Shown piece after piece: positions 19,206 to 28,992 of a DNA stretch of 64,000 bases. The notes under the pieces were generated by a model that worked only from the letters and a program-made list of their open reading frames with translations, was not told the origin of the DNA and did not search any database. The number at the start of each line of letters is the position of its first letter. The stretch's first letter is position 1. The DNA is from Pseudomonadota bacterium (GTDB lineage Bacteria; Desulfobacterota; Desulfarculia; Desulfarculales; Desulfarculaceae). Both the position numbers and the translations under genes were made by a program. The stretch covers positions 434,001-498,000 of the forward strand of contig JAHIND010000008.1 in the NCBI GenBank assembly GCA_018896025.1. The letters are read 5' to 3'.

Positions 19206-20075
19206 ATGATACTGGACATCATCATCGACGGCCTGATCAAGGGCAGCGTATACGCCCTGCTGGCCATTGGCTTCTCCCTGGTGCTGGGCGTGGCGCGCAT
19301 CATCAACATCGCCCACACCGCCCTGTACATGACCGCGGCCTATCTCATCTACGTTGGCACCAAAATGATGGGCCTGCCCGCCCCCGTGGCCATGGTGGCC
19401 TCCATCGTGCTCACCGTGATCCTGGGCCTGTTGATCTACAACTTTTTCATCAGGCCCATCCAGGAGCACGAGGCGGCGGTGCTCATCGCCACCATCGCCG
19501 TGGCCATGATGATCCAGGAAGTCTTTCTGATGATCTTCGGCGGCCACTACTTGGGAGTGAACCCCCTGATTGACGGCTACGCCACCATCCTGGGGGTCAA
19601 GGTCACCTACCAGCACCTTTTGGCCTTGGGCCTGGCCCTGGTGGTCCTTTTGGCCACCCGGCTCTTTTTGCAGAAGACCCGCCTGGGCCTGGCCATCCGC
19701 TCCACGGCCCAGGACCGGGAGGTGGCCAACCTCATGGGCATGAACGTTACCCGGGTGGCCATGGGCACCATGGCCGTGTCCGTGGGCATGGCCGCGGTTA
19801 CCGGAGCCATCGTGGTTCCCCTGGTCACGGTGGAGCCCACCATGTGGATGCATCCCCTCATCATGATGCTGGCTATCGTGGTCCTGGGAGGCCTGGGCAG
19901 CATCGAGGGCAGCTTCGTGGGGGCCTTCATCCTGGGCTTCGCCGAGTCCATGGTGGTTTTTTTGGTGCCCATGGGATCCTTTCTCAAGGACTCGGTGGCC
20001 CTGTCCATCATGATATTGGTGCTTTTGATCAGACCCGAGGGCCTGTTCGGGGTTTCTTTCGAGGAGGAGCGTTAG
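19206..20075 (+). CDS. livH: branched-chain-type ABC transporter permease
   Basis: 289 aa; LIKGSVYALLAIGFSLVLGVARIINIAHTALYM; C-term IRPEGLFG. Confidence 0.92.
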   Translation: MILDIIIDGLIKGSVYALLAIGFSLVLGVARIINIAHTALYMTAAYLIYVGTKMMGLPAPVAMVASIVLTVILGLLIYNFFIRPIQEHEAAVLIATIAVAMMIQEVFLMIFGGHYLGVNPLIDGYATILGVKVTYQHLLALGLALVVLLATRLFLQKTRLGLAIRSTAQDREVANLMGMNVTRVAMGTMAVSVGMAAVTGAIVVPLVTVEPTMWMHPLIMMLAIVVLGGLGSIEGSFVGAFILGFAESMVVFLVPMGSFLKDSVALSIMILVLLIRPEGLFGVSFEEER

Positions 20076-20076
20076 C

Positions 20077-21138
20077 ATGGGCCTGCTGGGCGTGTACTTC
20101 CGTAGAACCGTGGGCATCCTGCGCACCGAGGTGCTGGTTCTCCCCAGCCGCGTGGCGGTGCTCGTATTCATCGTGGCCCTCATGGCCCTGCCGATTTTCA
20201 CCCAGGACTATTACTTCCTCCGGGTGCTGATACTCACCTCCATCTTCGCCATTTTCGCGGCGAGCTGGGACCTGCTATCGGGCTTCACCGGGCAGATGAA
20301 CTTCGGCCACGCCCTGTTCTTCGGGGTGGCCGCCTATGTCACCGCCCTGTTGAACCTCAAGCTGGGCCTGCCGCCGTATTTTTCCATCCCCCTGGGCGCG
20401 GTGGGGGGAGTGCTCACCGGCCTGGTCGTGGGCATCCCCTGCCTCAGACTCAAGGGCTCCTATCTGGCCCTGACCACCTTGGCCTTCCCCATCATCCTCA
20501 CCGGCATCGTCTTCGCCATTCCCGAAGTGACCGGCGGGGAGCTGGGCCTGGCCGGGCTGTCGCGCCTCACCGGGTCTCGGGTGATGGACTACTACCTGAC
20601 CAGCGGCCTGATGCTGATTCTGGGCTTCACCATGTGGAAGATCACCGACTCCAAGACCGGCATCATCCTGCACGCCATCCGCGAGGATGAGCTGGCGGTG
20701 CGCACCGCCGGGGTCAACACCACCCGCTACAAGCTGTTGGCCTTTTGCATGAGCGGCTTTTTCGCGGGCGTGGCCGGCGGGCTTTACGCCCACTTCATGC
20801 GCCTGGCCGGGCCTTCCGGCCTGGAGGTGGGCCTATCTTTCCAGGTGATCATCTGGGCGGTGTTCGGCGGCATGGTCACCATCTACGGCCCCATCGCCGG
20901 GGTCTTCATCCTCTACCCCCTCATGGAGATTCTGCGCGTAGTTCTGGACCAATTCCCCAGTCTGCCCGAGATACGCATGTTCATTTTCGCGGCCCTGGTG
21001 CTGCTGACCCTGCTGTTCATGCCCGAGGGGCTCATCCCCTGGGTGCGCGACAAGATAGAGACCGAATGCCCCCGCTGCAAGGTGCGCAACGTTTTCAGCA
21101 GACACAGGTGCCGCATATGCGACGCCGCTTTGGACTAG
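20077..21138 (+). CDS. livM: branched-chain-type ABC transporter permease with C-terminal zinc-ribbon-like tail
   Basis: 353 aa LivM-like (DLLSGFTGQMNFGHALFFGVAAY) ending ETECPRCKVRNVFSRHRCRICDAALD. Confidence 0.9.
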   Translation: MGLLGVYFRRTVGILRTEVLVLPSRVAVLVFIVALMALPIFTQDYYFLRVLILTSIFAIFAASWDLLSGFTGQMNFGHALFFGVAAYVTALLNLKLGLPPYFSIPLGAVGGVLTGLVVGIPCLRLKGSYLALTTLAFPIILTGIVFAIPEVTGGELGLAGLSRLTGSRVMDYYLTSGLMLILGFTMWKITDSKTGIILHAIREDELAVRTAGVNTTRYKLLAFCMSGFFAGVAGGLYAHFMRLAGPSGLEVGLSFQVIIWAVFGGMVTIYGPIAGVFILYPLMEILRVVLDQFPSLPEIRMFIFAALVLLTLLFMPEGLIPWVRDKIETECPRCKVRNVFSRHRCRICDAALD

Positions 21139-21184
21139 ACCACGGCAGGTCCTTATTCCCCAGCAACGTGTGAGGTGAAATAGC

Positions 21185-22897
21185 ATGGATGCCAAAGAAG
21201 CCTACTTGTCCAAACCCTGGTTGCAGCATTACCCCCAGGACGTGCCCCCCGAAATGGACATCCCCGTGGTTTCCATTCCGGAGATGTTCGATCAGGTGGT
21301 GGAAAAGTACGGCAATAAGACCTCGCTGATCTACTACGGCAAAAAGATCAGCTATCGGGAGCTCAAGGAGCAGGCGGACCGTTTCGCCGCGGCCCTGAGC
21401 GGCCTGGGGATACAAAAGGGCGACCGGGTGGCCTTGTTCCTGCTCAACTGCCCCCAGTACGTCATAGCCTATATGGGCGCCTTGAAAGTGGGGGCGGTGG
21501 TCACTCCGGTGAGCCCGGTCTACACCAGCCAGGAGGTGCGCCACCAGCTCAGCGACAGCGGGGCCAGGGTGGTGGTTTGCCAGGACATCCTCTACGACAA
21601 GGTGGCCGAGGCCGGGGTTGAACTGGACCAGGTGGTCATCACCGGGGTGGACGAGTACCTGCCCAAGCTTAAGAAAATCTTCGCTAAGAAAATCATGGCC
21701 AAGGCTTACGGCGGCATGCACGTGCCCGACGAGGCCATGATCCAGCGCGACGGGCTGCTGAAGTTTCAGGACATGATAAAGAAGGCGCCCGCCCAAGCGC
21801 CCCAGGTGAGCCTGGACCCCATGAACGACCTGGCCGCGCTGCCCTACACCGGCGGCACCACCGGCCTGCCCAAGGCGGCCATGCTCACCCACTACAACAT
21901 CATTGCCTGCCAGGCCCAGGCCCTGTCCTTCTGGAGCAGCAAGTTCGAGGAGGGCAACGAGACGGTCATCGCCTTCCTGCCCATGTTCCACATCTACGGG
22001 CAGGTGGTGATCATGCTCACCAGCCTGGTCAACGGCTACACCATGGTGCTGTTCACCACCCCGGACATGGACGAGATCCTGAACGCGGTGGAGCGCTACG
22101 ACGCCTCGGGCTTCTACGGGGTGCCCACCCTGTACGAGTACCTGAAGGAATACGACAAGACCGATCGGGTGGATTGGAAGCGCATCAAGGTAATCGTGTG
22201 CGGCGCGGACACTCTGCATGAGAGCACCGTGGAGGGCTGGGAGCGGCGCACCGGCAGCCACATCACCGAGGGCTATGGCATGACCGAGACTGCGGCGGTG
22301 AGCCACACCAACCCCCTGCACCGGCCCAAGCGGGGCTCCTTCGGCATTCCCATCCCCAATGTCACCGCCGCCATCCTGGAGGTGGACTCCAACGAGTTCG
22401 TGCCCGTGGGCGAGGTCGGGGAGATGGTGCTCAGCGGGCCCAACATCATGCGGGGATACTGGCAGCGGCCAGACGACAACCGGGACACCATGATCGAGAT
22501 GGAAGGCAAGACCTGGATGCGCACCGGTGACCTGGTGAGCATGGACGAGGAGGGCTACTTCCATTTCTTCGACCGCAAGCGGGACCTGATCAAGCACAAG
22601 GGCTACTCGGTGTTCGCCAAACATGTGGAGGAGGTGCTCTACAACCATCCCCAGGTCAAGGCCGCGGGAGTGGTGGGGGTGCCCGATCCCAAAGTGGGCC
22701 AGCTTATCAAGGCCTATGTGGTGTTGCAGGCCGAGGCACGGGGCAAGGTCTCCGAGGAGGATCTCATCGCCCATTGCAAGGCCGAGATGGCCCACTACAA
22801 GGTGCCCCAGATCATCGAATTCAGGGGTGAGCTGCCCAAGACCGACGTGGGCAAGGTCTCCCGCCGTGAGCTGCGCGAAGAGGCGGAGGAAAGCTAG
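21185..22897 (+). CDS. AMP-dependent acyl-CoA synthetase/ligase
   Basis: 570 aa; LPYTGGTTGLPKAAMLTHYN, EGYGMTETAAVSHTNP, RTGDLVSMDEEGYFHFFDRKRDLIKHKGYSV. Confidence 0.93.
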   Translation: MDAKEAYLSKPWLQHYPQDVPPEMDIPVVSIPEMFDQVVEKYGNKTSLIYYGKKISYRELKEQADRFAAALSGLGIQKGDRVALFLLNCPQYVIAYMGALKVGAVVTPVSPVYTSQEVRHQLSDSGARVVVCQDILYDKVAEAGVELDQVVITGVDEYLPKLKKIFAKKIMAKAYGGMHVPDEAMIQRDGLLKFQDMIKKAPAQAPQVSLDPMNDLAALPYTGGTTGLPKAAMLTHYNIIACQAQALSFWSSKFEEGNETVIAFLPMFHIYGQVVIMLTSLVNGYTMVLFTTPDMDEILNAVERYDASGFYGVPTLYEYLKEYDKTDRVDWKRIKVIVCGADTLHESTVEGWERRTGSHITEGYGMTETAAVSHTNPLHRPKRGSFGIPIPNVTAAILEVDSNEFVPVGEVGEMVLSGPNIMRGYWQRPDDNRDTMIEMEGKTWMRTGDLVSMDEEGYFHFFDRKRDLIKHKGYSVFAKHVEEVLYNHPQVKAAGVVGVPDPKVGQLIKAYVVLQAEARGKVSEEDLIAHCKAEMAHYKVPQIIEFRGELPKTDVGKVSRRELREEAEES

Positions 22898-22899
22898 TC

Positions 22900-23667
22900 A
22901 TGGCCCAGCCCTTCTTGGAGATTAGCGGCCTGCACAAGGACTTCGGAGGCCTCACCGCCACCAACGAGGTCAGCTTCAGCATGGGCCGCGACGAAATAGT
23001 CGGGCTCATCGGACCCAACGGGGCGGGCAAGACCACCCTGGTGCGCCTGATCAGCGGCATCCTGCGCCCCGACCGGGGCAAAATCCGCTTCAAGGGCAAG
23101 AACATCACCGGCAAGAAGACCTGGGACATCGTGAACATGGGCATCGCCTGCACCTTCCAGAACATGCGCCCCTTCCGCCGTTTGCCCATCATTGCCAACG
23201 TGATGGTCTCCTGCCTGAGCCCCCGGGCCATGAAGCGCGGCGAGTGGGTCAAGAAGGTGGAGGCCAAGGCCATGGACGCCCTGGAGTTCGCGGGCATCTC
23301 GGACATGGCCCTGGAAAAGGCCTCCACCCTGTCCCAGGGAGACCTGAAGCGCCTGGAAGTGGCCCGGGCCGTGGCCACCGAGCCGGAGCTGCTCTTGTTG
23401 GACGAGCCCTTCGGCGGCTTGAGCCCGGCGGAAACCGACCTGATGGCCAAGTCCATCGCCCGGCTGCACAAGGGAGGCCGTTTTGGCCGGCTGCACAGCG
23501 AGGGCCCGGCCATGATCATCATCGAGCACAAGCTGGCCCAGCTTATGAAGATCGTGGACCGCATCATAGTTTTGGACTTCGGAACCATCATCGCCGACGG
23601 CACGCCGGAGAAAATCGTGGCCAATCCCGAGGTGATCGAGGCCTATCTGGGAGAGGGAGGGGTCTAA
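22900..23667 (+). CDS. livG: ABC transporter ATP-binding protein (LivG type)
   Basis: Walker A GPNGAGKTT; LSQGDLKRLEVARAVATEPELLLLDEPFGGLSPAET. Confidence 0.92.
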   Translation: MAQPFLEISGLHKDFGGLTATNEVSFSMGRDEIVGLIGPNGAGKTTLVRLISGILRPDRGKIRFKGKNITGKKTWDIVNMGIACTFQNMRPFRRLPIIANVMVSCLSPRAMKRGEWVKKVEAKAMDALEFAGISDMALEKASTLSQGDLKRLEVARAVATEPELLLLDEPFGGLSPAETDLMAKSIARLHKGGRFGRLHSEGPAMIIIEHKLAQLMKIVDRIIVLDFGTIIADGTPEKIVANPEVIEAYLGEGGV

Positions 23668-24417
23668 GTGCTTCTTGAGGTTGCCAACCTGACGGTCTCT
23701 TACGACAAGGCCATGCTTATCAACGACCTGAGCATGTCGGTGGACGAAGGCGAGCTGGTAAGCCTGGTGGGCCCCAACGGCGCGGGCAAGACCACCCTGC
23801 TCAGGGCGGTCACCGGCCTGGTGGCCTGGGAAAAGATGACCCTCAGGGGCACCGCCGGAGGCGATGTGACCCTCAAGGGGCGCATCAGCTTCGACGGCAA
23901 GGCCATAGAAAAGACCCCGGCCCACGAGATCGTGCGCATGGGGCTGGTGCACTGCCCGGAACGGCGGCGGCCCTTCCGGGAGATGAGCGTCATCGAAAAC
24001 CTTATGGCCGGGGCCTACCTGCACCCGGACAAAACCCAGACCCAGGTCGACCTGGAGATGGTCTACAAGCTTTTCCCGGTTCTGGAAAAGCGCACCCGGC
24101 AGGTGTCGGGCACCCTGTCCGGTGGTGAGCAGCAGATGCTGGCCGTGGGACGGGCCCTGATGTCGCGGCCCAAGCTGCTTTGCATCGACGAGCCATCCAC
24201 CGGATTGGCCCCTCTGATGCGCAAGGAGGTTTTCAACAAGATTGAGCAGATTCGCGACATGGGCATAACCATCCTCTTGGTGGAGCAGGAAGTGGGCACG
24301 GTGTTCAAGATGGCCACCCGCAACTACGTGCTTTCCTCGGGCAAGATCATCGCCCAGGGCAAGGGCGAGGATCTGCTGGAGGACGAGGTTATTCGCAAGA
24401 CCTACCTGGGGCTGTAG
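23668..24417 (+). CDS. livF: ABC transporter ATP-binding protein (LivF type)
   Basis: GTG start; Walker A GPNGAGKTT, LSGGEQQMLAVGRALMSRPKLLCIDEPSTGLAP. Confidence 0.92.
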   Translation: MLLEVANLTVSYDKAMLINDLSMSVDEGELVSLVGPNGAGKTTLLRAVTGLVAWEKMTLRGTAGGDVTLKGRISFDGKAIEKTPAHEIVRMGLVHCPERRRPFREMSVIENLMAGAYLHPDKTQTQVDLEMVYKLFPVLEKRTRQVSGTLSGGEQQMLAVGRALMSRPKLLCIDEPSTGLAPLMRKEVFNKIEQIRDMGITILLVEQEVGTVFKMATRNYVLSSGKIIAQGKGEDLLEDEVIRKTYLGL

Positions 24418-24503
24418 GGGCGCCGTCGGCGCGGGCCCCGGTGCCTATATCACGAGAGACAAAGACTGATTGCGCTGTGCGCTCTATACCTGTAGCATGG
24501 CAT

Positions 24504-24516
24504 AACGTATAGCGTA
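24504..24516. promoter_or_regulatory. candidate AACGYAnTRCGTT-like operator
   Basis: AACGTATAGCGTA, 53 bp before the ACAD start; 11/13 identity to the 15934 site. Confidence 0.4.
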
Positions 24517-24568
24517 GATAAACGATAAATGTAAAACGGCGGCCCGGCAGCGGGCCGGGGAGACAAAC

Positions 24569-26389
24569 ATGGGCGTCAACTACTTCCGCCGGGACGGCCG
24601 GGACAGCAAGTTCGTGCTTCTGGAGCACCTGGGCGTGGACCGGCTTCTGAGCTATGAGCCTTACAAGGATTTTTCGGCCGACGACTTCGCCATGATCATC
24701 GACGAGGCACTCAAGGTGGGCAGGGAGGTGATGGGCCCGGCCTTGCAGGACGGCGACCGCATCGGCTGCACCTATGAAGGCGGCAAAGTGACCACCCCGG
24801 ACGCCATCAAGGAATGCTGGCGGGTGCTCAACGAGAACGGCTGGCCCGCGGCCACCTACAACCCCGAGTTCGGGGGCCAGGGCCTGCCCGAAATAGTGGG
24901 CGGCCTGGTGGGCGAGATCTTCAATGGGGCCAACATGGCCGTGATGACCTACTCCGGGCTCATGGTGGGCAACGGCCACCTCATCGAGGACTTCGGCACC
25001 GACCAGGACCGGGCCATGTTTTTGGAGAATATGTACACCGGGGTGTGGGGGGGCACCATGTGCCTCACCGAGCCGGACGCCGGTTCGGACGTGGGCGCGC
25101 TGCGCACCAAGGCCACGCCGGGTGCCGACGCGGACGATCCGCGCATTTACAAGATCGAGGGGGTCAAGCGCTTCATCACCTGCGGGGAGCATGACCTCAC
25201 CGAGAACATCATCCACCTGGTTTTGGCCCGCATCGAGGGCGGCCCCTCGGGCACCAAGGGGGTGAGCCTGTTCATCGTGCCCAAGATTTGGGTGAACCCG
25301 GACGGCAGCATGGACCAACCCAACGACGTGTTCTGCGCGGGTATCGAGCACAAAATGGGCATCCATGGCTCCAGCACCTGCACCTTGAACTTTGGGGAGC
25401 AGGGCAAGTGCCGGGGCATCCTTCTGGGTGAGCCCCACAGCGGCATGGCCAAGATGTTCCAGATGATGAACCATGCCCGTCTGGGCTGCGGCATCCAGGC
25501 GGCCGGGGCCACGGCCAGTGCCTATGACACCGCCCGAATCTACGCCAAGGAGCGGGTGCAGGGCGCGCCGCTCACCGATCGCCACGGCCCGGCGGTTCCC
25601 ATCATCCAGCACGAGGACGTGCGCCGCATGCTCATGAACCTCAAGGCGGGCTCCGAGGCCATGCGGGTGTTCATAGCTTATCTGCTGCTGCACTCGGACG
25701 TGGCCAAGCACGACCCGGACGAGGCGGTGCGCCAAAAGGCCCAGGCCCGGGTGGACATCCTCACCCCACTGGTGAAGGCCTACCCGCCGGACCTGGGCTA
25801 CGTGCTCATCCGCGACGCCATCCAGGTCCTGGGCGGGGCGGGCTATTGCAGCGACTTCCCGGTGGAGCAGTACGCCAGGGACATCAAGATCCTGTCCATC
25901 TGGGAGGGCACCAACTACATCCAGTCCCTGGACCTGGTGGGCCGCAAGATTGGCGCCCAGGGCGGCAAGGTGTTCCAGGAGTGGGTGGGCGAGCTGATGG
26001 CTTTTGCCAAGGAAAACGAGGCGGACCAGGACTTCCAGGCCGACTTCAAGCTGCTGGGCCAGGCGGTGGGCATGGTGGCGGATTTCGCCCAACGCTTTGC
26101 CGGGTACTTCAAACAAGGCCGCATCTCCCTGGTGCCTATGTTCGCCACCAGGTTCCTGGATTGTTTCGCCGAGGCGGTGCTGGCCAAGCTGATGCTGGAG
26201 CAGGGGCTCATTGCCCGCGCCAAGCTGGCCGAGGTGGAACCGGGCTCCTCGGACGGTGTGTTCTACCAGGGCAAGGTGGCCACGGCCAAGTTCTTCTGCC
26301 GCAACATCCTGACCAACGTTTTCGGCCGCTATGCCTCCCTGAAGACCGAAGACCTATCGGCCATGGAGATACCGGAAGAAGCCTTCTAG
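24569..26389 (+). CDS. acyl-CoA dehydrogenase, large DmdC-like type
   Basis: 606 aa; MCLTEPDAGSDVGALRTKA, HKMGIHGSSTCTLNF, LSIWEGTNYIQSLDLVGRK, C-terminal helical extension. Confidence 0.9.
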   Translation: MGVNYFRRDGRDSKFVLLEHLGVDRLLSYEPYKDFSADDFAMIIDEALKVGREVMGPALQDGDRIGCTYEGGKVTTPDAIKECWRVLNENGWPAATYNPEFGGQGLPEIVGGLVGEIFNGANMAVMTYSGLMVGNGHLIEDFGTDQDRAMFLENMYTGVWGGTMCLTEPDAGSDVGALRTKATPGADADDPRIYKIEGVKRFITCGEHDLTENIIHLVLARIEGGPSGTKGVSLFIVPKIWVNPDGSMDQPNDVFCAGIEHKMGIHGSSTCTLNFGEQGKCRGILLGEPHSGMAKMFQMMNHARLGCGIQAAGATASAYDTARIYAKERVQGAPLTDRHGPAVPIIQHEDVRRMLMNLKAGSEAMRVFIAYLLLHSDVAKHDPDEAVRQKAQARVDILTPLVKAYPPDLGYVLIRDAIQVLGGAGYCSDFPVEQYARDIKILSIWEGTNYIQSLDLVGRKIGAQGGKVFQEWVGELMAFAKENEADQDFQADFKLLGQAVGMVADFAQRFAGYFKQGRISLVPMFATRFLDCFAEAVLAKLMLEQGLIARAKLAEVEPGSSDGVFYQGKVATAKFFCRNILTNVFGRYASLKTEDLSAMEIPEEAF

Positions 26390-26413
26390 AAAACTCGTCA
26401 GCAAACGAGCGGG

Positions 26414-26448
26414 GCAGGGGACGGCTGGGGTCGTTCCCTGCTTCTTTT
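26414..26448 (+). terminator. probable intrinsic terminator after the ACAD gene
   Basis: GCAGGG...CCCTGC stem followed by TTCTTTTTGG. Confidence 0.5.
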
Positions 26449-26574
26449 TGGAGGCGGCGGGGATGATAACCGGCCTGCGGCCAGGGCTATTGCCAGAGAC
26501 GCAAGGATGGGGATGTGGTGGTAAACTTACACCGGAGAATTACAGTGATATTAGCGCACCAGCGACGGTGAGAC

Positions 26575-27414
26575 ATGAACCCCGAGCCTGCCATAAGCCA
26601 CATCCTTCCCAAATCGAGCCTAAGCGGCTTGAGGGTGCTCATCCGCGGCGCGGGCGAGATGGCCAGCGGTGCGGCCTACCGTCTGGCCCATGCGGGCTTC
26701 CACGTATTGATGACCGAGATAAGCCGCCCCCTGGCGGTGCGCCGGGCGGTGAGCTACTGCGAGGCAGTCTACGACGGCAGCAAGATCGTGGAGGGGCGCA
26801 CTGCCCGGCTCATCCAGAGCCCGGAGGAGGCCGAGGAGCTTTGGACCCGGGCGGAGCTGCCGGTGATCGTCGATCCTCACATGACCTGCCGGGCGGCGAT
26901 CAGGCCCATGGTCATCGTGGACGCCCTGGTGGCCAAGCGCAACACCGGGCTCACCAAGGGCATGGCTCCCTTGACCATTGGCCTGGGGCCGGGCTTTCAC
27001 GCCCCGGACCAGGTGGATCTGGCCATCGAGACCAACCGGGGCCACAACCTGGGGCGCTTGATCAGCCTGGGCTCGCCCGAGCCCAACACCGGAGTGCCGG
27101 GCAACATCGCGGGCTACACCTCCCAGCGGGTGTTGCGTTCGCCGGCCGCCGGGGTGTTCGAGACGGATCTGGACCTGGGAGAGAGGGTGCGGGCAGGGCA
27201 GGTGGTGGCGCGGGTTAGCGGTCAGGCCGTGGAGGCCAAGGTGGAGGGCATCCTGCGTGGCCTCTTGCGCCCCGGCGCCGAGGTGATCCCCGGCACTAAG
27301 GTTGGCGACGTGGACCCCAGGGGGCAGATCGAGTATCTGCACACCATCAGCGAAAAGGCCAGGGCGCTGGGCGGCTCGGTGCTGGAAGGCATCATGGCCG
27401 CCTTCAACCGCTAG
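26575..27414 (+). CDS. selenium-dependent molybdenum hydroxylase/cofactor system protein YqeB-like
   Basis: 279 aa; VLIRGAGEMASGAAYRLAHAGFHVLMTEISRPLAVRRAVSYCEAVYDG...VEGRTARLI, GLGPGFHAPDQVDLAIETNRGHNLGR. Confidence 0.82.
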   Translation: MNPEPAISHILPKSSLSGLRVLIRGAGEMASGAAYRLAHAGFHVLMTEISRPLAVRRAVSYCEAVYDGSKIVEGRTARLIQSPEEAEELWTRAELPVIVDPHMTCRAAIRPMVIVDALVAKRNTGLTKGMAPLTIGLGPGFHAPDQVDLAIETNRGHNLGRLISLGSPEPNTGVPGNIAGYTSQRVLRSPAAGVFETDLDLGERVRAGQVVARVSGQAVEAKVEGILRGLLRPGAEVIPGTKVGDVDPRGQIEYLHTISEKARALGGSVLEGIMAAFNR

Positions 27415-27501
27415 GCCAGGCCGAGCGGCCAAGACGCCGCCCAAGCCAAGAATTTCCAGACAAAGTAGAACTTACAGGACGGGCCGCGGGCGCCCCACGG
27501 G

Positions 27502-28209
27502 CTAGTCCAGGCTCAGGTCGGTCTGCTGTTCCGCTTGCAGGCTGCTGACCACCCGATCCATGCCTTGGGCGATGTGGTGGCGGATTGCGGCCAGGGCCTT
27601 GTCCACGTCCCTTTGGCGAAGCGCCTCCAAGAGGTTGCGGTGCTCCTCGGCCACCTCCTTGATGCGGTTGCTGCCCAGATATTCCGGCCGGTAGCGCAGG
27701 TACAGCTTCTCAAAAATCTCCTGCAGCATGTGGCAGATGATGTCGTTGCCGGAAAAGCTGGCGATCTTTAGGTGGAACTGGGCGTCCAGCAGGATAAGGC
27801 GGCGGCCCACCAGGTTCTTGGCCTCGCTGCGCTGGAGGCTGAAAGCCTCCTTGATCTCGTCGAAGTTCTTGGCGGTCATGTTTTCGATGACCGTGGGCAG
27901 GATGTACAGCTCCAAAGCCTCGCGGGCCATGTAAAGCTGCCTGGCGTCCTCTTCGGTGATCTCGCTGACGAAGTAACCCTTGTTGGGCACGTAGGTGACG
28001 AAGTTGGATGCCTCCAGGCGGTTTAGGGCCTGGATCACCGGGGTGATGCTGATGTCCAGCCGCTTGGCCAGGTCGTTGCTGATGATTTTTTGGCCAGGTG
28101 CGAACTGGTTGAGGTAGATCATCTTTTTTACTTTTTGATAGGCTTCCTCAATGGCCAGGCCTCTCCGGTTGCCGTTCTTGGGACTGGCCTTCTTGGGTGC
28201 TTTCGCCAC
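27502..28209 (-). CDS. GntR-family (FCD-type) transcriptional regulator, paralogue 1
   Basis: RRGLAIEEAYQKVKKMIYLNQFAPGQKIISNDLAKRLDISITPVIQALNRLEASNFVTYVPNKGYFV. GTG start at 28209 with GGGAG ribosome site favoured; ORF open to 28281. Confidence 0.88.
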   Translation of the reverse strand: MAKAPKKASPKNGNRRGLAIEEAYQKVKKMIYLNQFAPGQKIISNDLAKRLDISITPVIQALNRLEASNFVTYVPNKGYFVSEITEEDARQLYMAREALELYILPTVIENMTAKNFDEIKEAFSLQRSEAKNLVGRRLILLDAQFHLKIASFSGNDIICHMLQEIFEKLYLRYRPEYLGSNRIKEVAEEHRNLLEALRQRDVDKALAAIRHHIAQGMDRVVSSLQAEQQTDLSLD

Positions 28210-28676
28210 GTACGCATCTCCCTCAGTGCAAATGACCTCTAAAGGGGCAGAGGAATGACTTTTGGTTGAAGTTGCCCCCACTTGGGTTCGGACTCATAAC
28301 CTGCATGCGGCGCAATGGCGGGACGTGGCTTGCAATGGTGAGTCGGCGCAGCCTGTCAGTTAATAGCTTCACCCAAAAACCAGGGGCCTTTGCGACCTGG
28401 AGGCCGAACATATCCACTAACAATATCTGGGATAACACGCTATTGCAATAAAGCCAAACTCTTAGTGGTCATTTTGACGGACCGGCACACGAATTTCCGC
28501 CTGGGTCAAAACCGTGTTCCGCCTGTCAAGCCTGCTTGGAACCCCGCTTATCGGGGATTTTCTCGGGACGGGGGAGGACATTAGTAAGGCTGAGTGAGGC
28601 GCGCAGTCTTGTTATTGACTAATTGTCGACAAGAGAAATATATTAATGGCGTTTCTATGAGAGGCTAGCGTGTTTT

Positions 28677-28693
28677 GTAACGCATTGCGTTAC
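28677..28693. promoter_or_regulatory. perfect 17-nt palindromic operator candidate
   Basis: GTAACGCATTGCGTTAC. Confidence 0.75.
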
Positions 28694-28730
28694 TGAGTTG
28701 CATTTTTTTGTGACTTTCCTCAAATAACTC

Positions 28731-28760
28731 TTGACCCGGTCAAATATAATTAATTATAAA
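28731..28760 (+). promoter_or_regulatory. putative sigma70-type promoter
   Basis: TTGACC-18 nt-TATAAA; near-duplicate at 60811-60840. Confidence 0.6.
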
Positions 28761-28782
28761 ATATATAAATTAAATTAAGTAG

Positions 28783-28797
28783 TAACGCAATGCGTTA
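28783..28797. promoter_or_regulatory. perfect 15-nt palindromic operator candidate
   Basis: TAACGCAATGCGTTA; centre 105 bp from the centre of the 28677 site. Confidence 0.75.
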
Positions 28798-28992
28798 GCT
28801 GTGAAACTTCAGCAAGATATGCGCAGGCCCTGATCGTCGAAACCTTGGTGGGAGGTGACCGCTAAACGCTAAATCGGACTATTGTCCGCTAAATATTTTC
28901 GGAGTCCGGGCGCATCCAATCAGAGTGATCAGCATAGTTGAACCGCCCAAACCAACCGCCGTAACGTTTTGTACTCTAAGGGAGGAGTATTT

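Noticed and set aside
21095-22795. 566-aa minus-strand ORF
   Set aside because: Antisense of the AMP-dependent ligase; no recognisable motif.
24389-26116. 575-aa minus-strand ORF
   Set aside because: Antisense of the DmdC-like ACAD; shadow ORF.
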